From the NCBI GenBank assembly GCA_936450465.1, contig OW388293.1, positions 26,913,860 through 26,977,859 of the forward strand: 64,000 nt of DNA, written 5' to 3'. This DNA comes from Gibbula magus (taxonomy: Eukaryota; Mollusca; Gastropoda; Trochida; Trochidae). Below are positions 38,865-50,050 of this stretch, in pieces (positions within the stretch are counted from its first letter, which is position 1; the number at the start of each line of letters is the position of its first letter). The position numbers and the translations under genes are program-made. The notes beneath the pieces are model-generated. The model ran no database searches, was not told the DNA's origin, and saw only the letters and a program-made list of their open reading frames with translations.

Positions 38865-39105
38865 TTATATGACAGCTGTCAGTGTTTTTGCAACAAGAAA
38901 ACCTGCAATACCCTTGTGGCATTGAATTGCATTACCGTAAAACCTGCTAGCATCGGCTGGATCTAGTGAACCACTGTGCGAAAATTCAATGTAGGATTGT
39001 ACCCAAATGTTACTGCATGTAGAACAGTTCTCTACTGCAGACAAACTTACTGAACCCAAGACCTCTTGATTCAAAGCAGAACACACTAAGCACTGCACCA
39101 TCCCC
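38865..39105 (-). repeat. tRNA-derived SINE, partial
   Basis: On the minus strand GATGGTGCAGTGCTTAGTG resembles a tRNA-like A box. About 35 bases later GGTCTTGGGTTCAGTAAG resembles a B box. A non-tRNA body follows to about 38865. There is no folded tRNA with an acceptor stem, so it is a SINE head rather than a tRNA gene. Confidence 0.45.
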
Positions 39106-39106
39106 T

Positions 39107-39205
39107 ATTCTGGTACTACTCTGGTACTACTCTGGTACTACTCTGGTACTACTCTGGTACTACTCTGGTACTACTCTGGTACTACTCTGGTACTACTCTG
39201 GTACC
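39107..39205. repeat. 11-bp tandem repeat, nine copies
   Basis: Nine almost perfect copies of tctggtactac, the last ending tctggtaccc. It abuts the head of the SINE remnant. Confidence 0.95.
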
Positions 39206-39790
39206 CACAGGTAAGAGTCTGCAGCAGTACATACAATATAATCTATATGTTTGATACGGGTCAAGGTACGGCACAGACTGAAGGAATGTGATCTTGTTGA
39301 TGAGACTGTCGCTATGATGGTCAATAGTGGACACTGATTCAGAAACAATATCCTTCACACGTCATTGAACCATAACACAGAATTAACCCTTAACATGCGG
39401 GTCCCGGAATTATCCGGGCGGGCTATAAGCGATTCCGAGGTGTCTGTATACGGATCCCGGATCGCTTACTTAGAATAATTCACGGCTGTCTATGTACTGT
39501 GCTATCTGCCATACCGGGTCCCGAGTCGATTGTTTCCGCGACTCGCTGCATGAGAATGGCTGTATTTATGCCTCGCAGCCCGCAATGAGAATAAAACTTT
39601 CTTCAGTGTCTGGTCAGAACGTCCAGCAAAATTCACACCAATTTGCGTGTGCATTGTTGACCCGTAACGCATCGATAATTAGCTTTACAAAAGGCCAATT
39701 TTGTCCTGCTTCGCTCCGATGGCTACACTGCCCGGCGGCTAATTAGCACCTAAGTGTCTGCACTGCCCCGGGGTGAGATAGGCCCGTACA

Positions 39791-39876
39791 GGCTTATCTG
39801 TCTCGCATCCCGCCACATGGGCAGATAGCCTATGCTTATCTGTCTCGCATCTCGCCACATGGGCAGATAGCTTCTA
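39791..39876. repeat. 43-bp direct duplication in the piggyBac left arm
   Basis: Two copies of a unit containing cttatctgtctcgcat and gccacatgggcagatagc start at about 39793 and 39836. Confidence 0.8.
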
Positions 39877-39949
39877 ATTACGGGAAGCTTTTGCGATAAG
39901 CTACCTTTCTCTCGCACTTCGTATCATATGAACCAATTGGTTGTTTTCA

Positions 39950-40570
39950 TTTTTTTTATACCAAAATAAAGAGGAAAGAATGGCCTTTATTCCCATATAA
40001 AAATCGCAATTGCGCTAACATAACTGAAAATACAGCAATCGCACAGAGATAGCCGACTTTCGCACTTTTGAATTTTGATACATGTGGCGCATTTACCCCA
40101 ACATGCCTCGGCGCTCTATTTCTAAGAAACTACTTGGGATATTTTCATAATTTTTTTATCAGTATATAGATAAAAGAATTGTCTTCAATTCCATATAAAA
40201 TACGTGTATTTTCGGCAATAACTTTTGATGCGCCAGGTGTCGCGCAGAAGGTGATATTCGGCTTTGAATAAGTGGCGCTCTTAGCATATACCATCATTAC
40301 GGGCTTTATAACTTGTGAACCGCAAGTCCGATTTTTATAATTTTTACATCATTGTAAAGAGAAAAACATTGTCTTCAATTCCATGTATAATGCGCATGTT
40401 TTCGGGAAGAACTCTGCATGCGCAAAGCGTCGCGCCAAAAGGTATAATTTTCGCACTTCATAACTTTTGAACCGCAAGTCCGATTTTTATAATTTTTACA
40501 TCATTGTAAAGAGAAAAACATTGTCTTTAATTCCAGATATAATGCGCATGTTTTTGGGAAGAACTATGCA
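39950..40570 (+). repeat. piggyBac left subterminal repeats
   Basis: Four copies of a block built from tttttataatttttacatc, attgtaaagaggaa, attgtcttcaattccat and a cgc/gcgcatg end begin near 39950, 40140, 40328 and 40480. The last two are nearly identical with a period of 152. All point the same way as the right-arm copies. Confidence 0.8.
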
Positions 40571-41088
40571 TGCGCGAAGAGCCGCAATATTGATGTACGC
40601 ATAAGTGAAGAAGTATGATAATATATAACTAAAATACTGTTCTTTTGATACGCAAATATAGAGCTTTATAAACGATGAACAACTGTCATGACGGAATTTT
40701 GTTTCCAGTTTTGGAAAAAAAAATATAACATAAAAGTGAAAATATATTTGAGTACGGGACCCGCCGCTCGGGGAAAAGCCTTTTCGTGGGAATATTTTCT
40801 CAGGAAAATATTTCACTTTTCGGAGTTTCTAAAAATGCGTGAACATTTTTGTTACTGATGCCATTTGCGAAAGGTTTTTATTTCTAAAATTCAAATGCGA
40901 GGGCGCACCTTTCCAAACCATTTGAAATGAATTTATTATTTTATCTTTTACATTATTGAATAAAAGACGTTTCATTCAATAAGATTTGAAGAATTATTTA
41001 TATGTGTAGCGGACTGAACTGAGCAGATGGAGAATTTGATTCCTCACCACTTTTATTACCAAAGTTCTTTTGTATCACAATTACTTTT

Positions 41089-41866
41089 TTAGGTATTAGT
41101 TTTTTCGTGAGCAGGGGAATTTCCGACGGGATTCCCATGACATAATGAGAAAAAATTCCCATGAACATGGGCGTGGTCCGTCATCTTCGGGACCGACCCA
41201 CAAGTATAAATATCTACCGGGGGGTGCGCGGACCCCCCCGCTTTTGGTCGCCACCCCCCAAACTTTTTGTGCAAATTATTATTTTTTTTCTACTTTGAAA
41301 TAAAGGTTCGTGTCATTCCGAGGTATGAAGGTTTCTGCTATATATGTCGAGAGGGCATGGGAACCCATTCCCAATAGAATCCGGGGTTCGTCCCATAGGA
41401 TTGTTCCTCGGAGTCTCTCGTTCTCAAAAGAGAACATGGGAAACCTGTCCCGCGATTGAATCCGGGGTCCGCCGCGGAAGACGGGGACGGGAATTCCCGG
41501 AGAGCATGGGAGTATGCTCCCATGGGTCCGGGCTCCGCCTCGAGAGACCGCTCCTTGGATGCTCTGCTTCTCGAAAAGAGAAGTCATTCGGCAACTGACA
41601 ACCCGAGCTTCCCTGACATAGTAGTTTATTTTCCGGGCCTCGCGCCCGGTGCTACACGTCGCCGAGGAAATCAGAAAATGGTCCGTTTGACATATGCGTC
41701 GGAAAAATCGGCGCGATGTCAGAAGCCGTCGGCGCTTGCGGCGCAGTTGTCCTAGATGCGCCGGGAGGTTCTGAAACTGGCAAATGAACGTCCATGAAGC
41801 TCACATTCATTATCTCTGTATGTTTATTGTCTCTAATCACATGTTATATGTTGCATACATCTAACG
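41089..41866. other. piggyBac 5' region upstream of the transposase
   Basis: A GC-rich stretch with G/C tracts near 41218-41265. Repeated phrases near 41345-41535 of the form catgggaa, cccattcc, atccggggt and cgcctcgag look like degenerate repeats of about 100 bp. Open frames cross it on both strands but encode nothing recognisable. It probably contains promoter and 5' UTR sequence for the transposase. Confidence 0.45.
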
Positions 41867-41886
41867 CATTTTCAATCATTTACAGG
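41867..41886 (+). other. Probable splice acceptor before the transposase ATG
   Basis: cattttcaatcatttacag ends 11 bases before the ATG, suggesting an intron in the 5' UTR that ends just upstream of the start codon. The matching donor was not identified. Confidence 0.5.
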
Positions 41887-41896
41887 TTGAAGCAGA

Positions 41897-43921
41897 ATGC
41901 TGCGCGGACGTGGACGCAAGGCCCTGCGACGGCCTAGGACGTTGCATACTAGGACACGCAGCTTTGAAGCCGTTTCAAGCGACGACGACTTCATCAACGA
42001 GATCCATGCTGATGAAGCCTCTGATATGGAGTCAACTGACAGTGATGGTAGCAGTGGTTTAGACAGTGATGATGCATATGATCGGGACACTGTAATAGAT
42101 AGTGAACATGGTGACACAGATGCTCTGAGTGATATAGAGACAGAGATTGCCAGAAAGATTCTAGCCGCCGGTAATTCCACCGAAGAAGACTTTAGTGGTT
42201 TTGAGGAGGAGTTTGCCGAAATACCACAATATAATTCACAGACGTTTGATGAGTGGGTGGATGGTCCGCGGCCACGTGTAAACTTGCCTTTCACTGGTCA
42301 AACTGGGTTGCGCCAGTTCATAGAACTTCCTGAGAACCCTGAACCTATTGACTTTTTCAATTTGTTTATACATAATGATGACTATGAGGATATGGCAACG
42401 GAAACCAATAGATATTTCAAACAAGCAATGGAGGACAAAATTCTAAGACCCCGTTCAAGAATGCAACAGTGGCAAGACACTAATGCAGAAGAGATGAAGG
42501 TATTTGTAGCCATGACAATTGCCATGTCATTGGTTGTGCAGAGAAACTTTGCTGATTACTGGTCAACAAGTGATGTTACCTCAACGCCTTTCTTCGCCAA
42601 GTGCATGCCCCGAGACAGGTTTTGGCTTCTTATAACCTACCTACACTTGGCTGACAACAGGAGGATGCCGGGCCGTAACACCCCGTGCTTTTCACCAATA
42701 AATAAACTGGGACACTTGTATAACCGGATAGTTCACCGTTTTTCAAGAGTGTATAAACCGCATCAAAACATTTCAGTCGACGAGGGCATGGTGCCCTGGA
42801 AAGGTAACTTATCTTTCAAAGTTTATCTTCCCGACAAGCCTAAGAAGTATGGGATAAAGGCTTTCATGTTGTGTGACTCGCACAAAGGATACGTTTGCAA
42901 GTTCAAACTCTACACTGGAAAAACGAATGAACCGGTTTCTGAAGGTGGCAAAACTTATGATGTAGTCATGGACTTGGTGAACGACTACGTTGGACAGGGG
43001 CATCACATCTTTATGGACAACTACTATTCGTCCACAAATCTGTACATAAATTTGTGGGAGCGGGGAATAGGTGCCACGGGGACGTTGAGAGCCAATCGAA
43101 AGGGACTTCCTGATTCAGTCAAGAAACCTAAAAAGAAAGCCAAGCAAGGGGACATGACAGTTTCTCACAACCATGGCCTACTCGTTCTTCGCTACGAAGA
43201 TAGAAAATCAGTGCTTCTCATGTCTACTGTTGAAGATACACAACTTGAACAAACAGGGAAGAAGAACCGGGCAACAGGGGAACCAGTTCTCAAGCCGCGC
43301 ATTGTAACAACGTACAACAAGTACATGGGAGGTGTTGATCGGGCCGACCAGATGTTGTCGTACACGCCGTTCCGAGTGAAGACCCTGAAGTGGTGGAAAC
43401 GGGTTTGGTTTCACGTTCTCAACGTTGCCATGTTGAACTCTTACATCGTTTATAAAGAATACAGCAAAGATAAACCTCTAAAAACAAGTCGGGAATACAG
43501 GAAGGCTTTGGCGCAACATATAGTAACATTTGCGGACAAGGAACAAGTTCCATCACTTTGCAGACGTCCCCGTGGTCGGCCGAGCACGAGCGACGAGAGT
43601 GTCACTCGTCTTCATGGACGTCACTTTCCGACGAAGATTGAGCCTGTCGGAAGGAAGAAAAACGTCACAAGGATGTGTGTGGTATGCTCTAAGGCAAAAC
43701 GCGCTGTCCTCGCAAAACAGATTGAAGAAGGCAATGGGCCAGCAAGGAAGAAAAAACGAGTAGGCAGAGAGTCTTCTTATGAATGTACAGATTGTAATGT
43801 TTCTCTGTGCGCCGCACCATGCTTCAAACTGTACCACACCGCCACTGACTATTCCAGGGCTTACATCACTGCCACGGAAAAAGAAAGAAATGAAGAAGGG
43901 AATGAAGAAGAAGAAAATTGA
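41897..43921 (+). CDS. piggyBac transposase, intact, 674 codons
   Basis: It catalyses hairpin-mediated cut-and-paste transposition at TTAA. The N-terminus (about 25-110) is acidic with E-D-F and D-S-D stretches, as in other piggyBac proteins. The RNase H-like domain runs from about 150 to 540. The catalytic Asp residues are visible in their family contexts: D295 in S-V-D-E-G-M-V-P-W-K-G, D374 in F-M-D-N-Y-Y-S-S, and D481 in G-G-V-D-R-A-D-Q-M. After the catalytic domain comes a basic stretch and a cysteine-rich C-terminal zinc-binding domain (C594 and C597, later C-T-D-C and C-F-K-L-Y-H, to about 650). There are no stops or frameshifts. Length is typical or slightly long for the family. The ATG follows a probable splice acceptor and an in-frame alternative upstream is not seen. 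It lies centrally between TTAA-flanked ends. No domesticated-gene context is evident, so this is a transposon gene. Confidence 0.95.
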   Translation: MLRGRGRKALRRPRTLHTRTRSFEAVSSDDDFINEIHADEASDMESTDSDGSSGLDSDDAYDRDTVIDSEHGDTDALSDIETEIARKILAAGNSTEEDFSGFEEEFAEIPQYNSQTFDEWVDGPRPRVNLPFTGQTGLRQFIELPENPEPIDFFNLFIHNDDYEDMATETNRYFKQAMEDKILRPRSRMQQWQDTNAEEMKVFVAMTIAMSLVVQRNFADYWSTSDVTSTPFFAKCMPRDRFWLLITYLHLADNRRMPGRNTPCFSPINKLGHLYNRIVHRFSRVYKPHQNISVDEGMVPWKGNLSFKVYLPDKPKKYGIKAFMLCDSHKGYVCKFKLYTGKTNEPVSEGGKTYDVVMDLVNDYVGQGHHIFMDNYYSSTNLYINLWERGIGATGTLRANRKGLPDSVKKPKKKAKQGDMTVSHNHGLLVLRYEDRKSVLLMSTVEDTQLEQTGKKNRATGEPVLKPRIVTTYNKYMGGVDRADQMLSYTPFRVKTLKWWKRVWFHVLNVAMLNSYIVYKEYSKDKPLKTSREYRKALAQHIVTFADKEQVPSLCRRPRGRPSTSDESVTRLHGRHFPTKIEPVGRKKNVTRMCVVCSKAKRAVLAKQIEEGNGPARKKKRVGRESSYECTDCNVSLCAAPCFKLYHTATDYSRAYITATEKERNEEGNEEEEN

Positions 43922-44073
43922 AAGTAAAGAGAGCCGAAGTGTGGACAACCAGTATATACACATTATATACATACCTTGTTAGGTCCCTAAAGCTGTTCTG
44001 CGCACAACCGCAGGTAAATATTGTGTATATTTGTACGTAAATGCATTGTAATTTCATTGTAATACATGTCATT

Positions 44074-44090
44074 GCAAATAAAATATTTTT
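44074..44090 (+). terminator. Probable poly(A) signal of the transposase gene
   Basis: AATAAA lies in gcaaataaaatatttttt about 155 bases after the transposase stop codon, followed by a T-rich stretch. Confidence 0.5.
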
Positions 44091-44189
44091 TATTTTATCA
44101 AAGAGACAGAGAAAGTGAATGCGAGCTTTCATTGGAAGTTCAGCCAGAACCGCATCATAAAAAACACCCATAAATGCTGAACCGGGTGG

Positions 44190-45200
44190 CCGATTTTCAT
44201 AAAACTTACATGGGGTAAAGAGGAAAGATTCGGCTTTGATTCAATATAAAATTTATACATGCGCACGAAAAACTAAAGTTGCGGCACGTGCCCCGATATG
44301 CGCGATAGTCAAAAAGTTGCCTCAAAGTACCAAGGGTACCTTCATTTGGCCCGCTATAGCTTCCGAACGAAGTTGCGCATTTTTTTTCTTTTTACATCAT
44401 CGTAAAGAGCAATAAATTGTCTTCAATTCCATGTATCATATGTATATGCGCAGCGAAAAATAAACATGCGGCAAATGATGCGCCAGATGTCGCAAAAAGT
44501 TAGTTTTTCAAAAATGAATTTTCTAAGTACTGGGGGTGCCTTCCTTACGCTCTTCATATATTGTGAACCATTTGACGTATTCCAATAATTTTTATATCAT
44601 TGTAAAGAGGAATAAATTGTCTTCAAGTACATACGTGTTTCGCATGCGCGCGAAATAATTTACGATTTTATAAAGCTGGAAATAAAGACAAACTTTACAC
44701 CGCGCAACATGTATTGCGTTCGCCGCGGTGATTAGTGTATGCTGTGCTCATTAGTACCCATTAGTTCCACGCGCGCTCGGCTCTGGCACCCTCGAGGAGG
44801 TCTCGAGGAAGTCTCGAGGAGGTAACGGTACTGTAATTAGCACAGTCCCGGGGGACCAAGCAGTGCCAGTAACTTGGTGCGCGTCGGGACCATTCACGTG
44901 GTACTGTCGGGGTAGCGTCACTCTCCTTTGGTTGGTTATATTTTCTGAACCAAAAGTCGTATTCTAATAATTTTTACGTCATTGTAAAGAGGAATAAACT
45001 ATCTACAAGCACATATAAATTTCGCAATATGCGCGCTCAGGAGTTTTGATTTCATGAAGCTGGAAATAAAGACAAACTTTAGATGACAATAGAATTATAA
45101 CCATAGGTCGCATTCTAATATTTTTTATATCATTGTAAAGACAAACATCTGGTCTTCAAGTCCATATAAAAATTTCAGTAGCGCGCTCCAAATTCATGAT
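44190..45200 (+). repeat. piggyBac right subterminal repeats
   Basis: Five copies of the same block as in the left arm (aataatttttacatcattg, taaagaggaataaattgtc, ttcaattccat, then tgcgcgc) begin near 44192, 44375, 44575, 44955 and 45105. They are more diverged than the left copies and in the same, not inverted, orientation. Several are preceded by a gaacc-rich phrase. Confidence 0.8.
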
Positions 45201-45530
45201 GTTATAAGGCCCGAATTAAAGACAATCTTTACAAAGTAATAGAAAAGTAAAGAAAAATCGTAAAAAAATAATTCAAAGATGCGGGTATAAAGCAACCATT
45301 TGTGTACGGGTGCCGCGACTTGAATTTGTATTCAACGCCCGTATATAGCCCGTATTCGCCATGTAGATGCAGTATATTTCGTAAAAACGGTACCGGAATC
45401 GCCGCCTGGAAATTCCGCCAGCAGAGCTCGTTAGTGCCTAAGCTCAAACTACTGCTGCGAGCTGCGAGCCTGTAAATTCCGCCACAGGGGCTAAAAAGGG
45501 TAAAATATATATACGCAACGTAAGGGTTAA

Positions 45531-46180
45531 ATTATAATATAATATTATAATATAAATTAAAACTTTAACAAAGAAGGGAAAAACTTAAACCTTTCTAATT
45601 CATCTAATCATTTAGAAAAAAATACTGAAATATATATAGGATTATAACCATCAGAAAATAAAAATCAAGAATGACAGACAATCGATGACATATGCAGTTG
45701 GACTGAAGATGTCATGAAGACATGTAATCTGGCATTTCAAAATTAAACCATTACGACACAATTACGAGAAGAAAAATGAAAAGAAACCTGAGACTGATAA
45801 AAGCAATTTGAGCAAGCTAAGATCCACATAAACAGATAGCGGACAAATGATAACCAAACTCATAATAACTCGTAATTGCACAAATATAAAACAAGACAAT
45901 AAGCAAATTAAACCATTCCTAGACTGATAGCGGCAAGTTGGACAAGCTAGGGACCACCCTGGAAGTGAGTCAGAGATAGATAGTGGACAGAGGATGAAGT
46001 AAATTAAATCAGATCCAAGGACAAACAGAGAAATCAAGCAGGTCCCAGCGTCTCTCGTCAAATACACACGGTCAACATGCCTGACCTTCTTCTGATGTGG
46101 CTGTCCTCAGGGCTGGGACAGGAGCGTGACTCTCTCAATCTGTTAGATATCACCTGGTCTGGACAAATTGGACACGAACA
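45531..46180. other. AT-rich intergenic DNA, nothing recognised
   Basis: It starts with a palindromic ataatattataatat stretch next to the TTAA. No gene or element is evident. Confidence 0.45.
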
Positions 46181-46600
46181 CTCTATTCTTGAGGGGTACA
46201 GACAAATCAGAGTTCAAATAGACAACCCCTCTTTCTTATGTGGTTCAGAGTTTACATGGAAGACACCTAGTTCTTATACGGTACAGACAAATTAGAGTTC
46301 ACGTAGAAGACTCTTAGTTCTTATACGGTACAGACAAATTAGAGTTCACGTAGAAGACTCTTAGTTCTTATACGGTACAGACAAATTACAGTTTGTTGAG
46401 TTCTTATGGGGTATAAATAAATGAGAATTCATTAAAACTGCTTTTTGTATTGGAACACAAATAAAGTACATAATGAGAGATCACATAGAAATCTCTCTTT
46501 CTTATAAGGTACAGATAAATGAGAATTTAGATGGAAGACATCTAAATCTTCAGAGCTATGGACAAATTAAAGACCAATCACATCAAAGTTCAATTAGAAA
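46180..46600 (+). repeat. 47-bp minisatellite
   Basis: The phrase ttcttatacggtacagacaa recurs at 46271, 46318 and 46365 (period 47), with a gagttcacgtagaagactc middle. Diverged copies extend on both sides, for instance gaggggtacagacaaatcag near 46191 and cttataaggtacagataaatg near 46500. Confidence 0.85.
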
Positions 46601-46785
46601 AAAACAGACATAAGAACAACCACGGACAATCAGATACTTTGTTTTGAGGGGGGTAAGGGTTGTTGAGGGGTTGACCAAGAAGACCTCCCGATACCTCAGT
46701 ACAGAAGATCAAGATCTAGTAAAGAGATGCAGACAAGTTATCAATCACACAGGCAAAGACAGATAGAAGACCTTTCAGATCTGAA

Positions 46786-46888
46786 CCTAGATTTTCGAAG
46801 CTCTCTTAGCACTAAGATAGCCATAAGCAAATGTTAATGTATGGTACATATGACTATCTTAGCGCTAAGAGAGGTTCGAAAATCTAGG
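46786..46888. mobile_element. Foldback MITE with 36-bp inverted arms
   Basis: The left arm cctagattttcgaagctctc onward (46786-46821) and the right arm (46853-46888) are inverted copies with about three differences, around a 31-base centre. Each arm contains the palindrome-like cttagcrctaag. The target duplication is unclear. Confidence 0.7.
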
Positions 46889-46889
46889 C

Positions 46890-47850
46890 GCTGGTTCTTA
46901 TGAAGTAGCCACCAAGAAGACCTCGAGACTTTACCAGGTGGAGATCCAGAGAAAATAGATTCAAACCTGAGACCACTCTTCGGTTTATTACAAAATTAGA
47001 GTTAACCATTCTATCAAAACCCTTCATACCTATATGGTACATATAAAGACATTAGAGTTCACTCAAAAAAGCATTTGACTTTTGACATCAACAAACAGAG
47101 GGAAGCTAGATCATCAAGATCTTCATTTCATCCTTGAAGAGATAAAGTAGAGTTGGCACATGATGCATTCTTCAGAGTAGAGGCAAATTTGAGCTCAATA
47201 AATGCCCCTTAAACCTAAAACATTTTACTCAATACTTAATCAAGATGAAGATCTTATAGGACATTTAGCAAACAATCTTATCAATGAGATTTTGCAGTTG
47301 GAATGAGTGGAGGTCTAAAAACTACTTTAGTTCAAGAAAAAAACCTCTCTTTAATGGTAGCTTCAATTTCAGGGTTTTTCCTTTATCGAGCAATGATCTT
47401 TCAAGAGTACACTAAGTACAAAACAAGTAACTAGCAACCCCCTTGCCTATCCTAACCAGTACAGTCCAATGTCTCTCAAAGTTCTAGAATAAAATAACTA
47501 ATGATCTAGTTTTTGTTAGGTACAAAAAAACTTTAAATTTTACACATAAAGCACTCGCAATTCCATTGATGTCAAACTGGCCTCATTTACATTCTCAATG
47601 GAAGGAGGTAAAACACTTGACCTTTTTATTCCTGAGTTCATATTTATAGAGAACAAAAAAGGGAGGATCTTAAACATCAAACGCTTCAAAGTTTCATTTT
47701 TCTCAAAGAGACTTGACAGATTTATCAAAGGAGCATCATAAATTCCTGAGTGAATCTATAGAAAATGATTTCATTCAAAATTGATTCAAATATCTTCAAT
47801 TTTGATACCCTTTTATGTACACAAATCCTACTTAAGCCACCCCCTACTGT
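46890..47850. other. Intergenic, degenerate repeat traces
   Basis: Loose phrases such as tggtacatataaagacattagagttc near 47036 suggest old relatives of the 47-bp unit. No gene is recognised. Confidence 0.4.
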
Positions 47851-48250
47851 CAATGAAGTGAAATACAGTAATAGTACTATCCTAATAGTATCTCCCGGTC
47901 ATACACCTAATGTTAGATACTTAAAAAAAAAAGACGACACATGCTTGAATCTGTTTTTGAATATTGACAAATGTTTGAATTTCCTATTAACCTCCTTTTC
48001 ACTGTAACATTTTTGAAGTACAACAGTAATAGTACTGTCTTTATAGTATCTCCTTGCCAAATACCTGACACAATTTTATCTTCTTCACTATTTGCATACA
48101 CAGGTATGCACAATTTATGGAAAGAAATTCCTTTGTTCAGTTCTTAGGAAGTATAACAGTAATAAAACTGTATTTATAGTGTCTCCTTGTCAAATCCCTT
48201 CATACCATTTAATGAGATCTTTTTCAATATTTACATATACAGGTTGGCAT
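47850..48250 (+). repeat. Diverged ~135-155-bp repeat, three copies
   Basis: The phrase gaagtataacagtaataaaactg, then ttatagtatctccttgycaaat, recurs near 47857, 48015 and 48149. The last two are each followed by a ttacatatacaggt-like end. Confidence 0.65.
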
Positions 48251-48921
48251 TATTAAAGGATCAACATTTCATTGGCTTACTTCTTTTTCTCAAGTGGGGA
48301 AGTGAAACTGCTTAGATGTAAGTTCATGAATGAAAGGTTGCCTACCATTTGCATCAACAAAATATTTTAAAGATTGTAATTTCAATACAAAACTTGTCAT
48401 GAAATGTTCACGTTTCATACCTTGATAAGCATATAAATGAAAACAAAATAATTCCTAGTCAATCAGCAATCTTATAGCAGATCAAAAGAAAAGTATGGAT
48501 ATTTTGTAACCACATGTCTCAAACTCTCATAGGGCTAATCTGGACTTAAAAGAAAACAAAATCTAAGTGAATCGGTTAGCCTAACATGGTCCTGTAGAAA
48601 AAGTAACCACAATGTGATTACTGTGGACGATATTAGCCTGAGCTATGAACTGTCGGTAGAGGTGAGAACGTGACGAACGACTGCACTCAACTCTAACAGG
48701 TAAACCCAATACAAACAATAATCTTATTGACAACTACACTCAAATGCTGCCATTGATACAAATAACAAATAGGGCCAAACGAGGGCACATTCTTCATATA
48801 AAACACAATATCATCTTGTGTGCAAAGCTCCCACACTTCCAACGATAATCTGAAATGTTGCCATAGAAACGGACACTTGACTCAAAAGCATTCTTGTCAT
48901 TCTGACAGGGGAACAACTTGA
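48251..48921. other. Intergenic, nothing recognised
   Basis: AT-rich with no convincing coding or element signal. Confidence 0.4.
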
Positions 48922-49072
48922 CTTGATTACCGAGGGATGTGACCCCCTTTCTTCATCTCACTCGATTACCGAGGGATGTGACCCCCTTTCTTCATCTCAC
49001 TCGATTACCGAGGGATGTGACCCCCTTTCTTCATCTCACTCGATTACCGAGGGATGTGACCCCCTTTCTTCA
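48922..49072 (+). repeat. 39-bp tandem repeat, four near-perfect copies
   Basis: Units start at about 48922, 48961, 49000 and 49039. Because 39 is a multiple of three, the plus-strand frame stays open and reads I-T-E-G-C-D-P-L-S-S-S-H-S repeatedly. The identity of the copies suggests recent expansion. There is no other evidence of a gene. Confidence 0.95.
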
Positions 49073-50050
49073 TGTTACTGCTCTAACTTGTTGTTTTGCT
49101 TCATAAAACACACATACATGCAATCTTTGAAAGGCATTTAGAGGTGGAATAAATGTGAACAAAACCCAACATTTCGTTTATTCTTTCATCAGGTAAATGC
49201 AAGATACATCTGGGGGATACACATACAAACACCATACACACCATATACACACCATACACCACATACACACAAGCAAGTAAGTTTATTGAGAGTGTGCTTC
49301 TGTTGACCAAGGATTTTAACTGGGTACCTGGTTTGAAGTGAAAACAGCTTAATTGGCTGCTAGTGATGCATCATCTCAAGGAATGGTGTACTATGTCCTT
49401 ACAATCAGATGCTGACCATTCCAAGTTCCAATTGTCAATTTATAGGAATCAAAACGTATCCTAGATTTGAAATAATGTATCTCAGAGTAGTCTTGGACCT
49501 GTAGGGATTCAAACACAGGACTGTGTCAGGACGAATACAAGATTTTTCTTTCGTCTTTAACCACAGACAAACCGAAAACCCCTGCATCCATCCGGATATG
49601 CCACTAGATATGTCCCTGTATAACAGGAGTACAGGGGAGTCTCACAGTCTCTCCGTGCTAGGTTACTGGGCTACATAAAACACACATACATCCTGCCATT
49701 AAAGCCATGATGGGCACATCAAATGTTTCACAGCATTCAGGCCGAGTCTAAACCAAACGCTCATCAACACCAACAGGCTCCTAACATTGTCTCATTTACT
49801 GGGGTCATGGACTTTGCTTGTGTTTACTTTTATAAAAACATTCTTTGGTGCACTGACATTTGACAAAGTACTTGAGATTTGATAATAGAGCGTTATGTGA
49901 TCAGATGTATAAAAGAAACAGGATTGTTGTTAGAGGGGGGCAGGGGGGTAGATATAAGTGGTTTGTGAAGGGGGCATGGGTATCCTCTGAGTGAAGTTGT
50001 CTAAGTTAGATAGTTTCTGATGTTGTCAAAAGTTCATCTTTATTGGACAG
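49073..50050. other. Intergenic; short CA-rich tract and possible SINE fragments
   Basis: A cacacaccata-type simple repeat runs near 49215-49272. On the minus strand GTGTTTGAATCCCTACAG near 49502-49520 is B-box-like and could be a SINE relic. A G-rich patch lies near 49935-49950. Confidence 0.35.

Larger units (their letters stand above)
39383..45530 (+). mobile_element. Complete piggyBac transposon (~6.1 kb)
   Basis: TTAA at 39383-39386 is followed by CCCTTAACATGCGGG. At the other end the reverse complement reads CCCTTACGTTGCG next to TTAA at 45527-45530. TTAA duplication plus a CCCTT end is the piggyBac signature. Inside is a single intact transposase gene (41897-43921). On each side lie direct subterminal repeats (39950-40570 and 44190-45200). 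The inverted ends are short, about 6 perfect bases then weak similarity. The element differs in base composition from its surroundings, with far more CpG, which fits a recent arrival. Confidence 0.9.

Noticed and set aside
41872..43972. Antisense frames of up to 140 codons over the piggyBac transposase
   Set aside because: The plus-strand frame carries the full conserved transposase; the antisense peptides match nothing.
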